A stretch of DNA of 64,000 nt from Bacillus sp. CGMCC 1.16541 (GTDB lineage Bacteria; Bacillota; Bacilli; Bacillales; Bacillaceae_H). Within the stretch, counting starts at the first letter, position 1. Every line of letters starts with the position of its first letter. The notes beneath the pieces are model-generated. The model was not told the origin of the DNA. It made no database searches and worked only from the letters and a program-made list of their open reading frames with translations. The translations under genes and the position numbers were made by a program. The stretch lies in the NCBI RefSeq assembly GCF_003184905.1, contig NZ_QFRU01000018.1, forward strand, positions 1 to 64,000, read 5' to 3'. Positions 7,472-19,090 of this stretch are shown in pieces.

Positions 7472-7945
7472 TTGAATAAACGATTGATCGTAAGGAGTAT
7501 GATAAGCTTGTGGATAGGTATGAGTATTTTAGTCATCACCGGATGTGGACGAACTTTGACTAGTGAATCACCGATAGACGAAATGAACGGAGGGGAACAA
7601 ATGACGGAGCAACTACTAGGGGATGCGATTATTTCAAATGAGAAAAATGGCAGCGTGAAAATAGTGTACACGGTTAAAAATCAATCTGAAGAAGACGTGG
7701 AATTAACATTTCCAAATGGGTTGAAAGCAGATTATATTTTGTATGATGAAGCAGGGAATAAAAAAGCGAAATATTCAGAAGATGTTTTTACCACAATGGC
7801 AGTCGAACACCTCACATTGCATCCGGAAGAAGAGCTTACCCATGAATTTGTGATTCGTCACCTAAAAAGTGGCACTTATTCCGTTACCCTCTTTTTAAAT
7901 GTAGCGGGAAAGAAGGGGAAGGTGACCAAGAGCTTTACGATTTAA
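7472..7945 (+). CDS. lipoprotein with BsuPI (proteinase inhibitor) domain
   Basis: A 157-residue protein. The first 25 residues form a lipoprotein signal with lipobox VITGC. Residues about 45-157 form a beta-sandwich like the intracellular proteinase inhibitor BsuPI: VYTVKNQSEEDVELTFPNGLKADYILYD and the closing FVIRHLKSGTYSVTLFLNV match the conserved strands. The domain is known from the B. subtilis inhibitor IpiA; here it is exported and lipid-anchored, so a cell-surface role is inferred. TTG 7472 is chosen because AAGGAGG lies 8 nt upstream; the ATG at 7454 precedes that site. Confidence 0.78.
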   Translation: MNKRLIVRSMISLWIGMSILVITGCGRTLTSESPIDEMNGGEQMTEQLLGDAIISNEKNGSVKIVYTVKNQSEEDVELTFPNGLKADYILYDEAGNKKAKYSEDVFTTMAVEHLTLHPEEELTHEFVIRHLKSGTYSVTLFLNVAGKKGKVTKSFTI

Positions 7946-7954
7946 GCATACGCA

Positions 7955-7994
7955 AAAAGCTGACTGCACACGTTAGTCGTAGACGGTCAGCTTT
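7955..7994. terminator. terminator between two convergent lipoprotein genes
   Basis: AAAGCTGAC and GTCAGCTTT form a 9-bp stem between the stops of two convergent genes. A- and T-rich flanks allow use from either side. Confidence 0.65.
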
Positions 7995-8002
7995 GGTTTC
8001 AT

Positions 8003-8506
8003 TTATAACGTTTCACCATCTAACTTCTCTGTTAACTCGACATCGTGTTCTTTCGCTAACTTTTTAATATCAGCTTGATAGTCTCTCATATGCTTTCGTG
8101 CTTGATCTAGCATACTGTTTGCTTCTTCAATTAATTGACGATCTTGTTCTTCAAGAGCAGTCACCATTTTGACAAAAGCATTGTATTGAATGTTTGCTCC
8201 TTTAATGTACCCTTCATGAATGTTTCGTAATTCATCAGTTTCCATCTCAATCGCTTCTAACTCTTTAATAAACTCATTGTAAGTTGGAATGATTTCATTG
8301 TTAAGAGCGTCATATAAAACAAAGTCATCTGTGTAATTAACACCGGTTACACGATCGTAGGAACCGATTGCTTTTGCTTCTAACTCAAATACAGCTGGAA
8401 TGTCGTCGTTTATATACGTAATCAAATCATCTTGTACAGGATCACTCAAACAGCCAGTTAGTAGTAACGCGGTCATGAAAAATGGAATAAGCCATTTCTT
8501 TTTCAA
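8003..8506 (-). CDS. putative lipoprotein
   Basis: A 167-residue protein starting MKKKWLIPFFMTALLLTGC; the LTGC lipobox marks Cys as the lipidated residue. The mature part is acidic and almost entirely helical (EAKAIGSYDRVTG, NEFIKELEAIEMETDELRNI, LEEQDRQLIEEANSMLDQAR), resembling small helical-bundle lipoproteins of Bacillus of unknown function. Two TTG codons in a row are possible starts; the second (8506) has the better spacing (about 7 nt) from GGAGG. The gene is monocistronic. Confidence 0.7.
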   Translation of the reverse strand: MKKKWLIPFFMTALLLTGCLSDPVQDDLITYINDDIPAVFELEAKAIGSYDRVTGVNYTDDFVLYDALNNEIIPTYNEFIKELEAIEMETDELRNIHEGYIKGANIQYNAFVKMVTALEEQDRQLIEEANSMLDQARKHMRDYQADIKKLAKEHDVELTEKLDGETL

Positions 8507-8784
8507 CAAACCACCTCCATTTTTCAGTGTATGAAGGCCCGCAAGTCCAGTAGTACGATGTCCATTGGAGATTCATAAACATACAGTTGTATCAATCGAA
8601 CATACATTAAGTAATGAAGAAAAAGACACATGAAAAGAAAATAAAGACATAGTGAATGAGAGTTGGTTGCTACGAGAAATAGTAGCGATACCCCTTGTCT
8701 ATAAGTATCTTTTAGAATCTTTCATCACGTATTCTACTTAATTTTCAAAAAAGATTTTATCTATATTATAGTGAAAAAATACTA

Positions 8785-8813
8785 TTGATAAATCTATAAA
8801 TATAAAATATTAT
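8785..8813 (+). promoter_or_regulatory. sigma-A promoter of the M28 peptidase gene
   Basis: TTGATA and TATTAT are separated by exactly 17 bp, 50 bp before the start codon. The rest of the 357-bp gap from 8507 to 8863 is A+T-rich and shows no other gene or structure. Confidence 0.6.
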
Positions 8814-8863
8814 GTATAAGTAATCGAAATTATGGTGGGGTATTGAAAGGAGTATGACAAGAA

Positions 8864-9811
8864 ATGAAGAAAGCTAGTATACTAGTTGCCGTTATTTTTA
8901 CAATGTTATGTGCGTCTGTTGCTTCTGCGCACGGACCTATAAAAGGAAAGCAAAGTGGACAAGTCGCTTATAAGCATATGGCTTACATATCTGAAACAAT
9001 TGGAACACGTGTAATGGGAACGGAGAAAGAAAAAGAAACGAGTGAGTATATCCAACGTAAATTACGTAAATTAGGCTATGATACAGAAGTGCAGCCGTTT
9101 ACATTTACGAGAAAAGGGACGAGCATTTCATCGGAAAATGTAATAGCGACGAAAAAAGGAAAGTCTAAAAAAGAACTAATTGTTGGGGCTCATTACGACT
9201 CTGTTGCAACTGCGAAGGGTGCAGATGATAATGCGTCAAGTGTTGGAGTCATTTTAGAAACAGCAAAAGCATTGCAAAAGAAAAAGACACCATACACGAT
9301 TAAATTCGTTTTATTTGGTGCTGAAGAAGGTGGCTTAAACGGATCGAACTATTATGTATCGCAAATGTCTGAAAAAGAGAAAAACAATACGGTTGCGATG
9401 ATTAATTTAGATAGTTTAGTAGCTGGCGATTATATGTATGTATATGGAAGTAAAGAAGAAAAAGGTTGGGTTCGAGATCACGCATTAAAGATTGCTGATA
9501 AGAAAAAACTAGACTTAACCACAAACCCAGGAGTAAATCCAGAATATCCAAAAGGAACCACAGGTGACTGGAGTGATCATGCTCCATTTGAAAAAGCCGG
9601 TATTCCAATTGCTTATTTTGAAGCAACAAATTGGGAAATCGGTGATCAAGACGGATATACACAAACAGTTAAACACGGAGCGATTTGGCATACGGAAAAA
9701 GATAACATTTCCTTTTTAGAAAAAGAATTTCCTGGTCGTATCGAAGAAAGGCTCCATACATTTACGACAGTATTAACGGAGCTGTTAGTAAGCGTGAAAA
9801 AAGAAAAATAA
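8864..9811 (+). CDS. secreted M28 family aminopeptidase
   Basis: A 315-residue zinc peptidase with a signal peptide (residues 1-22, cut after ASA). The M28 zinc ligands are visible: His110 (GAHYDS), the bridging Asp121 (GADDNAS), the catalytic Glu154 and ligand Glu155 (GAEEGG), Asp183 (NLDS) and a C-terminal His in IWHTEKD. The size and order match Bacillus extracellular aminopeptidases of the YwaD type, which release N-terminal residues from peptides outside the cell. There is no PA domain insert. The gene has its own promoter and ends in a MITE-like repeat hairpin. Confidence 0.9.
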   Translation: MKKASILVAVIFTMLCASVASAHGPIKGKQSGQVAYKHMAYISETIGTRVMGTEKEKETSEYIQRKLRKLGYDTEVQPFTFTRKGTSISSENVIATKKGKSKKELIVGAHYDSVATAKGADDNASSVGVILETAKALQKKKTPYTIKFVLFGAEEGGLNGSNYYVSQMSEKEKNNTVAMINLDSLVAGDYMYVYGSKEEKGWVRDHALKIADKKKLDLTTNPGVNPEYPKGTTGDWSDHAPFEKAGIPIAYFEATNWEIGDQDGYTQTVKHGAIWHTEKDNISFLEKEFPGRIEERLHTFTTVLTELLVSVKKEK

Positions 9812-9823
9812 TAAGCAGTACGA

Positions 9824-9941
9824 TGGGACATAAGTCTTTTAGCTAATGATAGATTCGAACGATCATGAGTTTTTTAATCGTTCGGATTTTTTTGTTGGGT
9901 TGGAAAACAAGGGTAAAAAATAGTGGAATGGAGCGTAGGGA
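9824..9941 (+). repeat. truncated MITE-like repeat
   Basis: It begins with TGGGACATAA, holds the internal hairpin and ends within TAGTGGAATGGAGCGTAGGG, after which similarity to the full element stops. It lies directly downstream of the M28 peptidase gene, as the copies at 423 and 5438 lie after their genes. Confidence 0.65.
9855..9893 (+). terminator. terminator of the M28 peptidase gene
   Basis: CGAACGAT and ATCGTTCG form the stem, followed by seven T after GGA. It is part of the repeat copy. Confidence 0.7.
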
Positions 9942-10007
9942 ACTATCTAGTATAGTAGCGCTTTAATTGGGTAGTTTGATAACTTTCTAAAATGTGGAAA
10001 AATGTAA

Positions 10008-10036
10008 TTGACCTGTTTCGTGCAATCGCATACAAT
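10008..10036 (+). promoter_or_regulatory. sigma-A promoter of the hut operon
   Basis: TTGACC and TACAAT are separated by 17 bp and lie 47 bp before hutP. In B. subtilis the hut promoter is under CodY and catabolite control; no clear operator was identified here. Confidence 0.65.
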
Positions 10037-10082
10037 GAGTATAGTTATTAGTTTATTTAGAAAATTCAAAAGAGGTTATCTC

Positions 10083-10532
10083 ATGCTAGAAGATGTAAGC
10101 AGACGTATAGGGAAAAACGCCATTTTACTAGCGTTTACGAATGAAGAGGGAGAGCTTCTTCTAAAAGAGGAATTAACAAAATTAAATTGGTCCTACTGTC
10201 AAGGTAAAGTCGGTGCGATGGAGTTGCAAAAAATTGTGGCGGCCATTGAAACATCTGCCAAAAGACAAGGTATTGTGAATGCAGACGTTTATCGAGAAAT
10301 GCATGCGTTGTATCATGCCATTTTAGAAGCGGTTCACGGCATTACAAGAGGACAGGTCGAGTTAGGTGGATTGTTGCGCACAGCTGGTTTGCGCTTTTCA
10401 ATTGTCCGCGGTAGACCCTATGAAAAGCAAGCAGAAGGTGAATGGATTGCGGTTGCGCTTTATGGAACAATCGGAGCGCCTGTTCGAGGATTTGAACACG
10501 AAGCAATCGGATTAGGAATCAATCATATTTAA
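10083..10532 (+). CDS. hutP: HutP, histidine-responsive antiterminator
   Basis: A 149-residue RNA-binding regulator. In the presence of L-histidine and a divalent metal it binds NAG triplets in the leader between hutP and hutH and prevents termination. His74, His78 and His139 correspond to the metal-binding histidines of B. subtilis HutP (His73, 77 and 138), and KVGAMELQKIVAAIETSAK, HALYHAILEAVHGITRG and ALYGTIGAPVRGFEHE are the conserved core. ATG 10083 was chosen because AGAGG precedes it and the operon promoter lies upstream. It is the first gene of hutPHUIG. Confidence 0.95.
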   Translation: MLEDVSRRIGKNAILLAFTNEEGELLLKEELTKLNWSYCQGKVGAMELQKIVAAIETSAKRQGIVNADVYREMHALYHAILEAVHGITRGQVELGGLLRTAGLRFSIVRGRPYEKQAEGEWIAVALYGTIGAPVRGFEHEAIGLGINHI

Positions 10533-10540
10533 TAAAAGCC

Positions 10541-10618
10541 TAGAGTTTATTAGTTAAAGAGGGGGCTATATTGCAGACGGGATACGTCTGTCAATATAGC
10601 CTCCTCTTTTATTTTTTA
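10541..10618 (+). terminator. HutP-controlled leader terminator
   Basis: A long stem (AAAGAGGGGGCTATATTG with CAATATAGCCTCCTCTTT) caps a second hairpin (CAGACG...CGTCTG) and is followed by a T-rich run ending just before hutH. TAG and GAG triplets at 10541-10561 lie immediately before and on the rising arm, where HutP is expected to bind. The NAG spacing is not the exact regular pattern of B. subtilis. Confidence 0.8.
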
Positions 10619-10635
10619 GAGAAGAGGTGCATACA

Positions 10636-12170
10636 ATGGTTGTATTGACAGGTGAAACATTAACCGTATCACAAGTGAAACAAGTGTTATATGACGATGC
10701 ATTTGTAAGTGCATCAGTAGATAGCTTAAAGAGAGTAGAGAAAAGTCGAGAAGCTGTGGAACGAATCGTCGATCAGAAGAAAGTTGTATACGGCATTACG
10801 ACTGGTTTCGGAAAGTTTAGCGATGTACTCATTGATTCTCAAGATGTTGAAGCTTTGCAATGGAATCTTATTCATTCGCATGCATGCGGAGTGGGAGAGC
10901 CGTTTCCAGAAGTGGTATCAAGAGCAATGGTCCTATTGCGGGCAAATGCTTTATTAAAAGGATTTTCAGGTGTTCGACCAGTGGTCATTGATCGGCTTTT
11001 AGAATTAGTAAATGCTCACATTCACCCGGTTATTCCTCAACAAGGTTCGCTAGGTGCAAGTGGAGATTTAGCGCCACTGTCACATTTAGCGCTCGTTTTG
11101 ATGGGAGAAGGTGAAGTGTTTTATAAAGGTGAGAAACGACATGCACTTGATGCGCTAACAAAAGAACAGATTGAGCCGCTCACCTTGAAAGCGAAAGAAG
11201 GGCTCGCATTAATTAATGGGACGCAAGCGATGACTGCGATGGGGATTGTGAATTACATTGAAGCCGAACAATTGGCGTATCAAGTCGATGCAGTCGCTGC
11301 ACTGACACTTGAAGGATTGCAAGGAATTGAAGATGCGTTTGACCCTCGGGTTCATGAAGTACGAGGGTACCGTCAGCAATGTGATGTAGCGGCGAGAATA
11401 TGTCAAATGATTGCAGGAAGCAAGTTAACAACAAAGCAAGGTGAATTACGCGTTCAAGATGCTTATTCATTACGATGTATCCCTCAAGTTCACGGCGCTT
11501 CATGGCAAGCTCTTGATTATGTGAAAGAAAAACTTGAAATTGAAATGAATGCTGCAACGGATAATCCGCTTATCTTTGATGAAGGAGAGACTGTGATTTC
11601 AGGAGGGAATTTCCATGGTCAGCCAATTGCGTTTGCGATGGATTTTATGAAAATCGCCGTGGCTGAACTTGCGAACATTTCGGAACGACGCATTGAGCGT
11701 CTTGTGAATCCACAGCTAAATGATTTACCACCGTTTTTAAGTCCCGTACCTGGCTTACAATCAGGTGCAATGATTATGCAATATTGCGCAGCATCTCTCG
11801 TATCTGAAAATAAAACACTTGCTCATCCCGCTAGTGTAGATTCAATCCCATCGTCTGCTAATCAAGAAGATCACGTTAGTATGGGAACGATTGGTTCGCG
11901 TCATGCGCATCAAATTATTCAAAATGTCCGTCGCGTTGTTGCAATTGAATTAATTTGTGCTCTTCAAGCAGTCGAATATCGGGGAATTGATCAGATGGCG
12001 TCATTCACAAGAGCGGTGTATGACGAAGTTCGCAACGTCATTCCGAGCATTACACAAGACCGTGTATTCTCAAAAGATATTGAGAAAGCAGCAAGTTGGT
12101 TAAAAGATGTGAACTGGCAATCCATGATAAAAAAACATTTACCAATGAATGAAATAAAGGGGGAAGTACA

Positions 12171-12174
<4 letters not shown>
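10636..12174 (+). CDS. hutH: histidine ammonia-lyase
   Basis: A 512-residue enzyme that converts L-histidine to urocanate and ammonia, the first step of histidine degradation. The MIO prosthetic group forms from Ala141-Ser142-Gly143 in [14 protein letters not shown]. Other family motifs present are [24 protein letters not shown] and [11 protein letters not shown] 10636 is preferred to the upstream in-frame GTG 10627 because AGAGGTG is correctly placed before it. Expression depends on read-through of the HutP-controlled terminator. Its stop overlaps the hutU start (ATGA). Confidence 0.96.
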
Positions 12175-16054
<3,880 letters not shown>

Positions 16055-16056
16055 AG

Positions 16057-16105
16057 AAGCACCTGACATTGCGGTAGAATTCGTAATGTCAGGTGCTTTT
16101 TTTTT
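16057..16105 (+). terminator. terminator of the hut operon
   Basis: GCACCTGACATT pairs with AATGTCAGGTGC, followed by nine T. The stem is strong and starts 5 bp after the hutG stop. Confidence 0.92.
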
Positions 16106-16178
16106 ACGAAACCAACTTTTGTATAAAATAAATCCACTCGATTCATAATAAAAGAAATAATTGGAAAGGGGTACGAAT

Positions 16179-16493
16179 ATGCGTAAACTTGTGAGTTCGA
16201 TCGGGTTATCAGCGGTTGTTTTAGTCAGTAGTTTCACATCTGCATATGCTGAAAAACCAGCGGAAGAAAAAGTTGTACAGCTAACGGAGGAACAAAAGCA
16301 AGAGCTTTCTATTTTACATAAAGAGTTACTTGAAAAAAGAAAAGAAGTGATTGGAAAATATGTGGAGTACGGTGTCATGCCGAAAGAAAAAGGAGACAAA
16401 ATGATGTCTCATTTAGAGAAAAGATACGACAAGTTAGAGGAAAATGAATTTATTCCAAAGTGGGAGCATTATAAAAATCATCGCTCTCATTAA
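16179..16493 (+). CDS. secreted DUF2680 family protein (YckD-like)
   Basis: A 104-residue protein with a signal peptide (residues 1-24, ending AYA). The mature part is a charged helical domain with the family pattern LTEEQKQELSILHKELLEKRKEVIGKYVEYG followed by MPKEKGDKMMSHLEKRYDKLE. This is typical of DUF2680 proteins such as YckD; their function is not known. ATG 16179 follows AAAGGGGT. It lies between hutG and a DASS transporter, separated from each by a terminator. Confidence 0.75.
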   Translation: MRKLVSSIGLSAVVLVSSFTSAYAEKPAEEKVVQLTEEQKQELSILHKELLEKRKEVIGKYVEYGVMPKEKGDKMMSHLEKRYDKLEENEFIPKWEHYKNHRSH

Positions 16494-16511
16494 AGGGAAA
16501 GAGAAGGAAAC

Positions 16512-16541
16512 AAGCTGTCACTTTGTTGTTGGCAGCTTTTT
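16512..16541 (+). terminator. short terminator after the DUF2680 gene
   Basis: AAGCTGTCA pairs with TTGGCAGCTT through one G-T pair, followed by five T. Confidence 0.5.
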
Positions 16542-16568
16542 ACTATCAGTGAGGTGAAAGGAATAGTT

Positions 16569-17993
16569 ATGTCTAATCCAAAAAGTCATCATGTCAAGAT
16601 ACTTCCGTTTATTGCGATGGTTGTTGTTGGGGTTATCCTATGGTTCATTCCTGTACCTGCTAGTTTAGATCCGAAAGCGTGGCATTTATTTGCTATCTTT
16701 GTTGCGACAATTGTCGGCTTTATCATCAAGCCTTTACCGATGGGAGCTGTTGCGGTATTAGCGCTAGCAACCATTGCAATCACTCGAACGTTAACAATCG
16801 ATGAGACGTTAACAGGGTTTTCGAATACAACGATTTGGCTCATTGTTGTGGCTTTTTTTATTTCCCGGGGGTTTATTAAAACTGGACTAGGTGCTCGAAT
16901 TGCTTATTTGTTTGTAAAGAAGTTTGGAAAAAAAACATTAGGTTTGTCGTATTCGTTATTAGTGAGCGATTTATTACTTGCACCAGCGATTCCAAGTAAT
17001 ACGGCACGGGCAGGAGGCATTATCTATCCCATTATTCGTTCATTATCAGAAACGTTTGGCTCCAAACCTGACGATGGCACAGCGCGTCAGATGGGTGCCT
17101 TTCTTTTAAAAGTGGGATTTCAAGGAAATTTAATTACGTCAGCCATGTTTATGACGGCAATGGCAGCTAATCCGCTTATTGTTTCACTCGCAAGTAGTGT
17201 AGCAAATGTAGACATTAGTTGGACAAAGTGGGCGGTTGCGGCATTTATACCAGGGGTTGTGAGCTTACTTGTTATCCCGCTTATTATCTATAAGTTATAT
17301 CCACCTGACATAAAGGTAACACCTGATGCGCCGCGTATTGCACAAGAAAAATTGGATGAAATGGGAGCGGTTAAGAAATCAGAGAAATTAATGATTGTTG
17401 TTTTTTTACTATTGATTGGTTTGTGGGTATTTGGAGAACAGATTAAGATCGATGCCACGACAACTGCGCTCATTGGTTTATCCTTTTTATTAATTTTTCA
17501 AGTGTTGACGTGGGATGACATTAAAAAGGAGTACGGAGCGTGGGATACGTTAACGTGGTTTGCGACGCTTGTCATGATGGCAAATTTCTTGAATGAGTTA
17601 GGAATGGTTGCTTGGTTCAGTGACACGGTGAAGCAGTCGGTGAGCGGATTTTCGTGGATTGTCGCCCTCTTACTATTAGCGCTTATTTATTTTTACTCTC
17701 ATTATTTCTTTGCGAGCGCAACGGCTCATATTAGTGCGATGTATGCCGCGTTTTTAGCGGTGATGGTGGCAACAGGGGCACCGGGTTTATTGGCAGCGCT
17801 ACTGCTTGCATTTTTTAGCAATGTATTCGGATGTACGACGCACTACGGAGCGGGACCTGCTCCTGTGTTTTTTGGCTCTGGTTATATTAGTCAAAACAAA
17901 TGGTGGACGCTTGGGTTTATTATCTCGATTGTACACGTTATTATCTGGTTAGGTGTGGGTGGATTATGGTGGAAGGTGTTAGGCTATTGGTAA
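16569..17993 (+). CDS. DASS-family dicarboxylate/anion transporter
   Basis: A 474-residue polytopic membrane protein of the divalent anion:sodium symporter family (SLC13/CitT/YflS group). About 12 membrane segments are visible, together with the paired substrate and sodium loops PAIPSNTARAGGIIYPI (after helix 4) and FSNVFGCTTHYGAGPAPVFFG near the C-terminus. YflS-like members import malate and others import citrate or succinate; the substrate cannot be told from sequence. ATG 16569 follows AAAGGAA. It lies 3' of the hut operon, where many Bacillus strains carry the histidine permease hutM instead. Confidence 0.88.
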   Translation: MSNPKSHHVKILPFIAMVVVGVILWFIPVPASLDPKAWHLFAIFVATIVGFIIKPLPMGAVAVLALATIAITRTLTIDETLTGFSNTTIWLIVVAFFISRGFIKTGLGARIAYLFVKKFGKKTLGLSYSLLVSDLLLAPAIPSNTARAGGIIYPIIRSLSETFGSKPDDGTARQMGAFLLKVGFQGNLITSAMFMTAMAANPLIVSLASSVANVDISWTKWAVAAFIPGVVSLLVIPLIIYKLYPPDIKVTPDAPRIAQEKLDEMGAVKKSEKLMIVVFLLLIGLWVFGEQIKIDATTTALIGLSFLLIFQVLTWDDIKKEYGAWDTLTWFATLVMMANFLNELGMVAWFSDTVKQSVSGFSWIVALLLLALIYFYSHYFFASATAHISAMYAAFLAVMVATGAPGLLAALLLAFFSNVFGCTTHYGAGPAPVFFGSGYISQNKWWTLGFIISIVHVIIWLGVGGLWWKVLGYW

Positions 17994-18023
17994 AAGTTGT
18001 TTGAACCATTACAATAGAAGGAA

Positions 18024-18059
18024 AAAGAACAGGTGCTGTGCGTCTGTTCTTTATTTTTT
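18024..18059 (+). terminator. terminator of the DASS gene
   Basis: AAAGAACAG and CTGTTCTTT form the stem, followed by A and six T. Confidence 0.8.
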
Positions 18060-18076
18060 AACAGGAGGTGAAGAGG

Positions 18077-19027
18077 TTGAATGATCACATTGAAAAAGCA
18101 ACGTTTGCTGGAGGGTGTTTTTGGTGCATGGTATCACCGTTTGATGAGCGGCCTGGTGTGATCAACGTCGTCTCTGGTTATACAGGAGGACGTGATGACA
18201 ACCCTACATATGAACAAATAGTAGCCGGTGAGACCGGGCATTATGAAGCGGTACAAATTACGTTTGATTCTACCATTCTTTCTTATGAGGAACTATTAGA
18301 TATCTATTGGAAGCAAATTGATCCGACAGATGGAGGAGGACAATTTTCAGATCGAGGAGATTCGTATCGTACAGCCATTTTTTATCATCATGAACAACAG
18401 CGTCAAGAAGCAGAAGCGTCTAAGCAACAGTTAGCGCAAAGTGGTCCGTTTTCAAAGCCAATTGTCACACCGATTTTACCAGTACGTTCTTTTTACATAG
18501 CGGAAGAAGAGCATCAGAATTTTTATCAAAAGAATGCGTTTCGCTATAAACTTTACGTGAGGGGATCGGGAAGGGAGCGATTTTTGCAGGCACATTGGCA
18601 AAAAGATTGTACGTATTTAAAAGAACAATTAACACCGATACAATACTATGTCACACAAGAAAATGGTAAAGAGCCTCCGTTTGAAAATGTGTACTGGAAT
18701 CATACAGAAGAAGGCATTTATGTAGATGTTGTGTCAGGAGAGCCGTTATTTACATCGAAAGATAAGTGTGAGTGTAAAACAGGATGGCCTACGTTTAAAA
18801 AGCCTGTTATGTCGGCGAGTGTCAACTTGACAGATGTGGTGGATGAAGAAGGGGGACAAGAGGTGCGAAGTCGGGAAGGAGATAATCATTTAGGTTATGT
18901 GTACGAATGTGAATCGAAACATAGTGGTGTATACTACCGTATTAACTCTGCTTCCCTTCGGTTTATTCACAAAAATCGGTTAGAAGAAGAAGGATACGGT
19001 GATTTTAGAATATTATTTCGGGTCTGA
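18077..19027 (+). CDS. msrAB: MsrA-MsrB fusion with an atypical MsrB domain
   Basis: A 316-residue fused methionine sulfoxide reductase. Residues 8-160 are MsrA (reduces Met-S-sulfoxide) with the nucleophile Cys14 in GGCFWC and the usual YTGG and GHYEAVQ motifs. Residues about 185-316 are MsrB (Met-R-sulfoxide): [44 protein letters not shown] and [12 protein letters not shown]. Where MsrB normally has RYCINSA, this protein has YYRINSA: the catalytic Cys is Arg288 (codon CGT at 18938-18940). The conserved Cys before GWPSF is also displaced (CECKTGWP). MsrB activity is therefore doubtful. TTG 18077 has correct spacing from AGGAGGTG; the earlier GTG overlaps that site. Confidence 0.88.
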   Translation: MNDHIEKATFAGGCFWCMVSPFDERPGVINVVSGYTGGRDDNPTYEQIVAGETGHYEAVQITFDSTILSYEELLDIYWKQIDPTDGGGQFSDRGDSYRTAIFYHHEQQRQEAEASKQQLAQSGPFSKPIVTPILPVRSFYIAEEEHQNFYQKNAFRYKLYVRGSGRERFLQAHWQKDCTYLKEQLTPIQYYVTQENGKEPPFENVYWNHTEEGIYVDVVSGEPLFTSKDKCECKTGWPTFKKPVMSASVNLTDVVDEEGGQEVRSREGDNHLGYVYECESKHSGVYYRINSASLRFIHKNRLEEEGYGDFRILFRV

Positions 19028-19090
19028 TATTCATCGTGTAATGAATATAGTAGAATAAGGAATAACTACATGTAGAATGGGTGTGAAAAC

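Noticed and set aside
9646-9831. Minus-strand frame at the 3' end of the M28 peptidase gene
   Set aside because: It is antisense to a clearly coding, conserved zinc peptidase and has no start signals.
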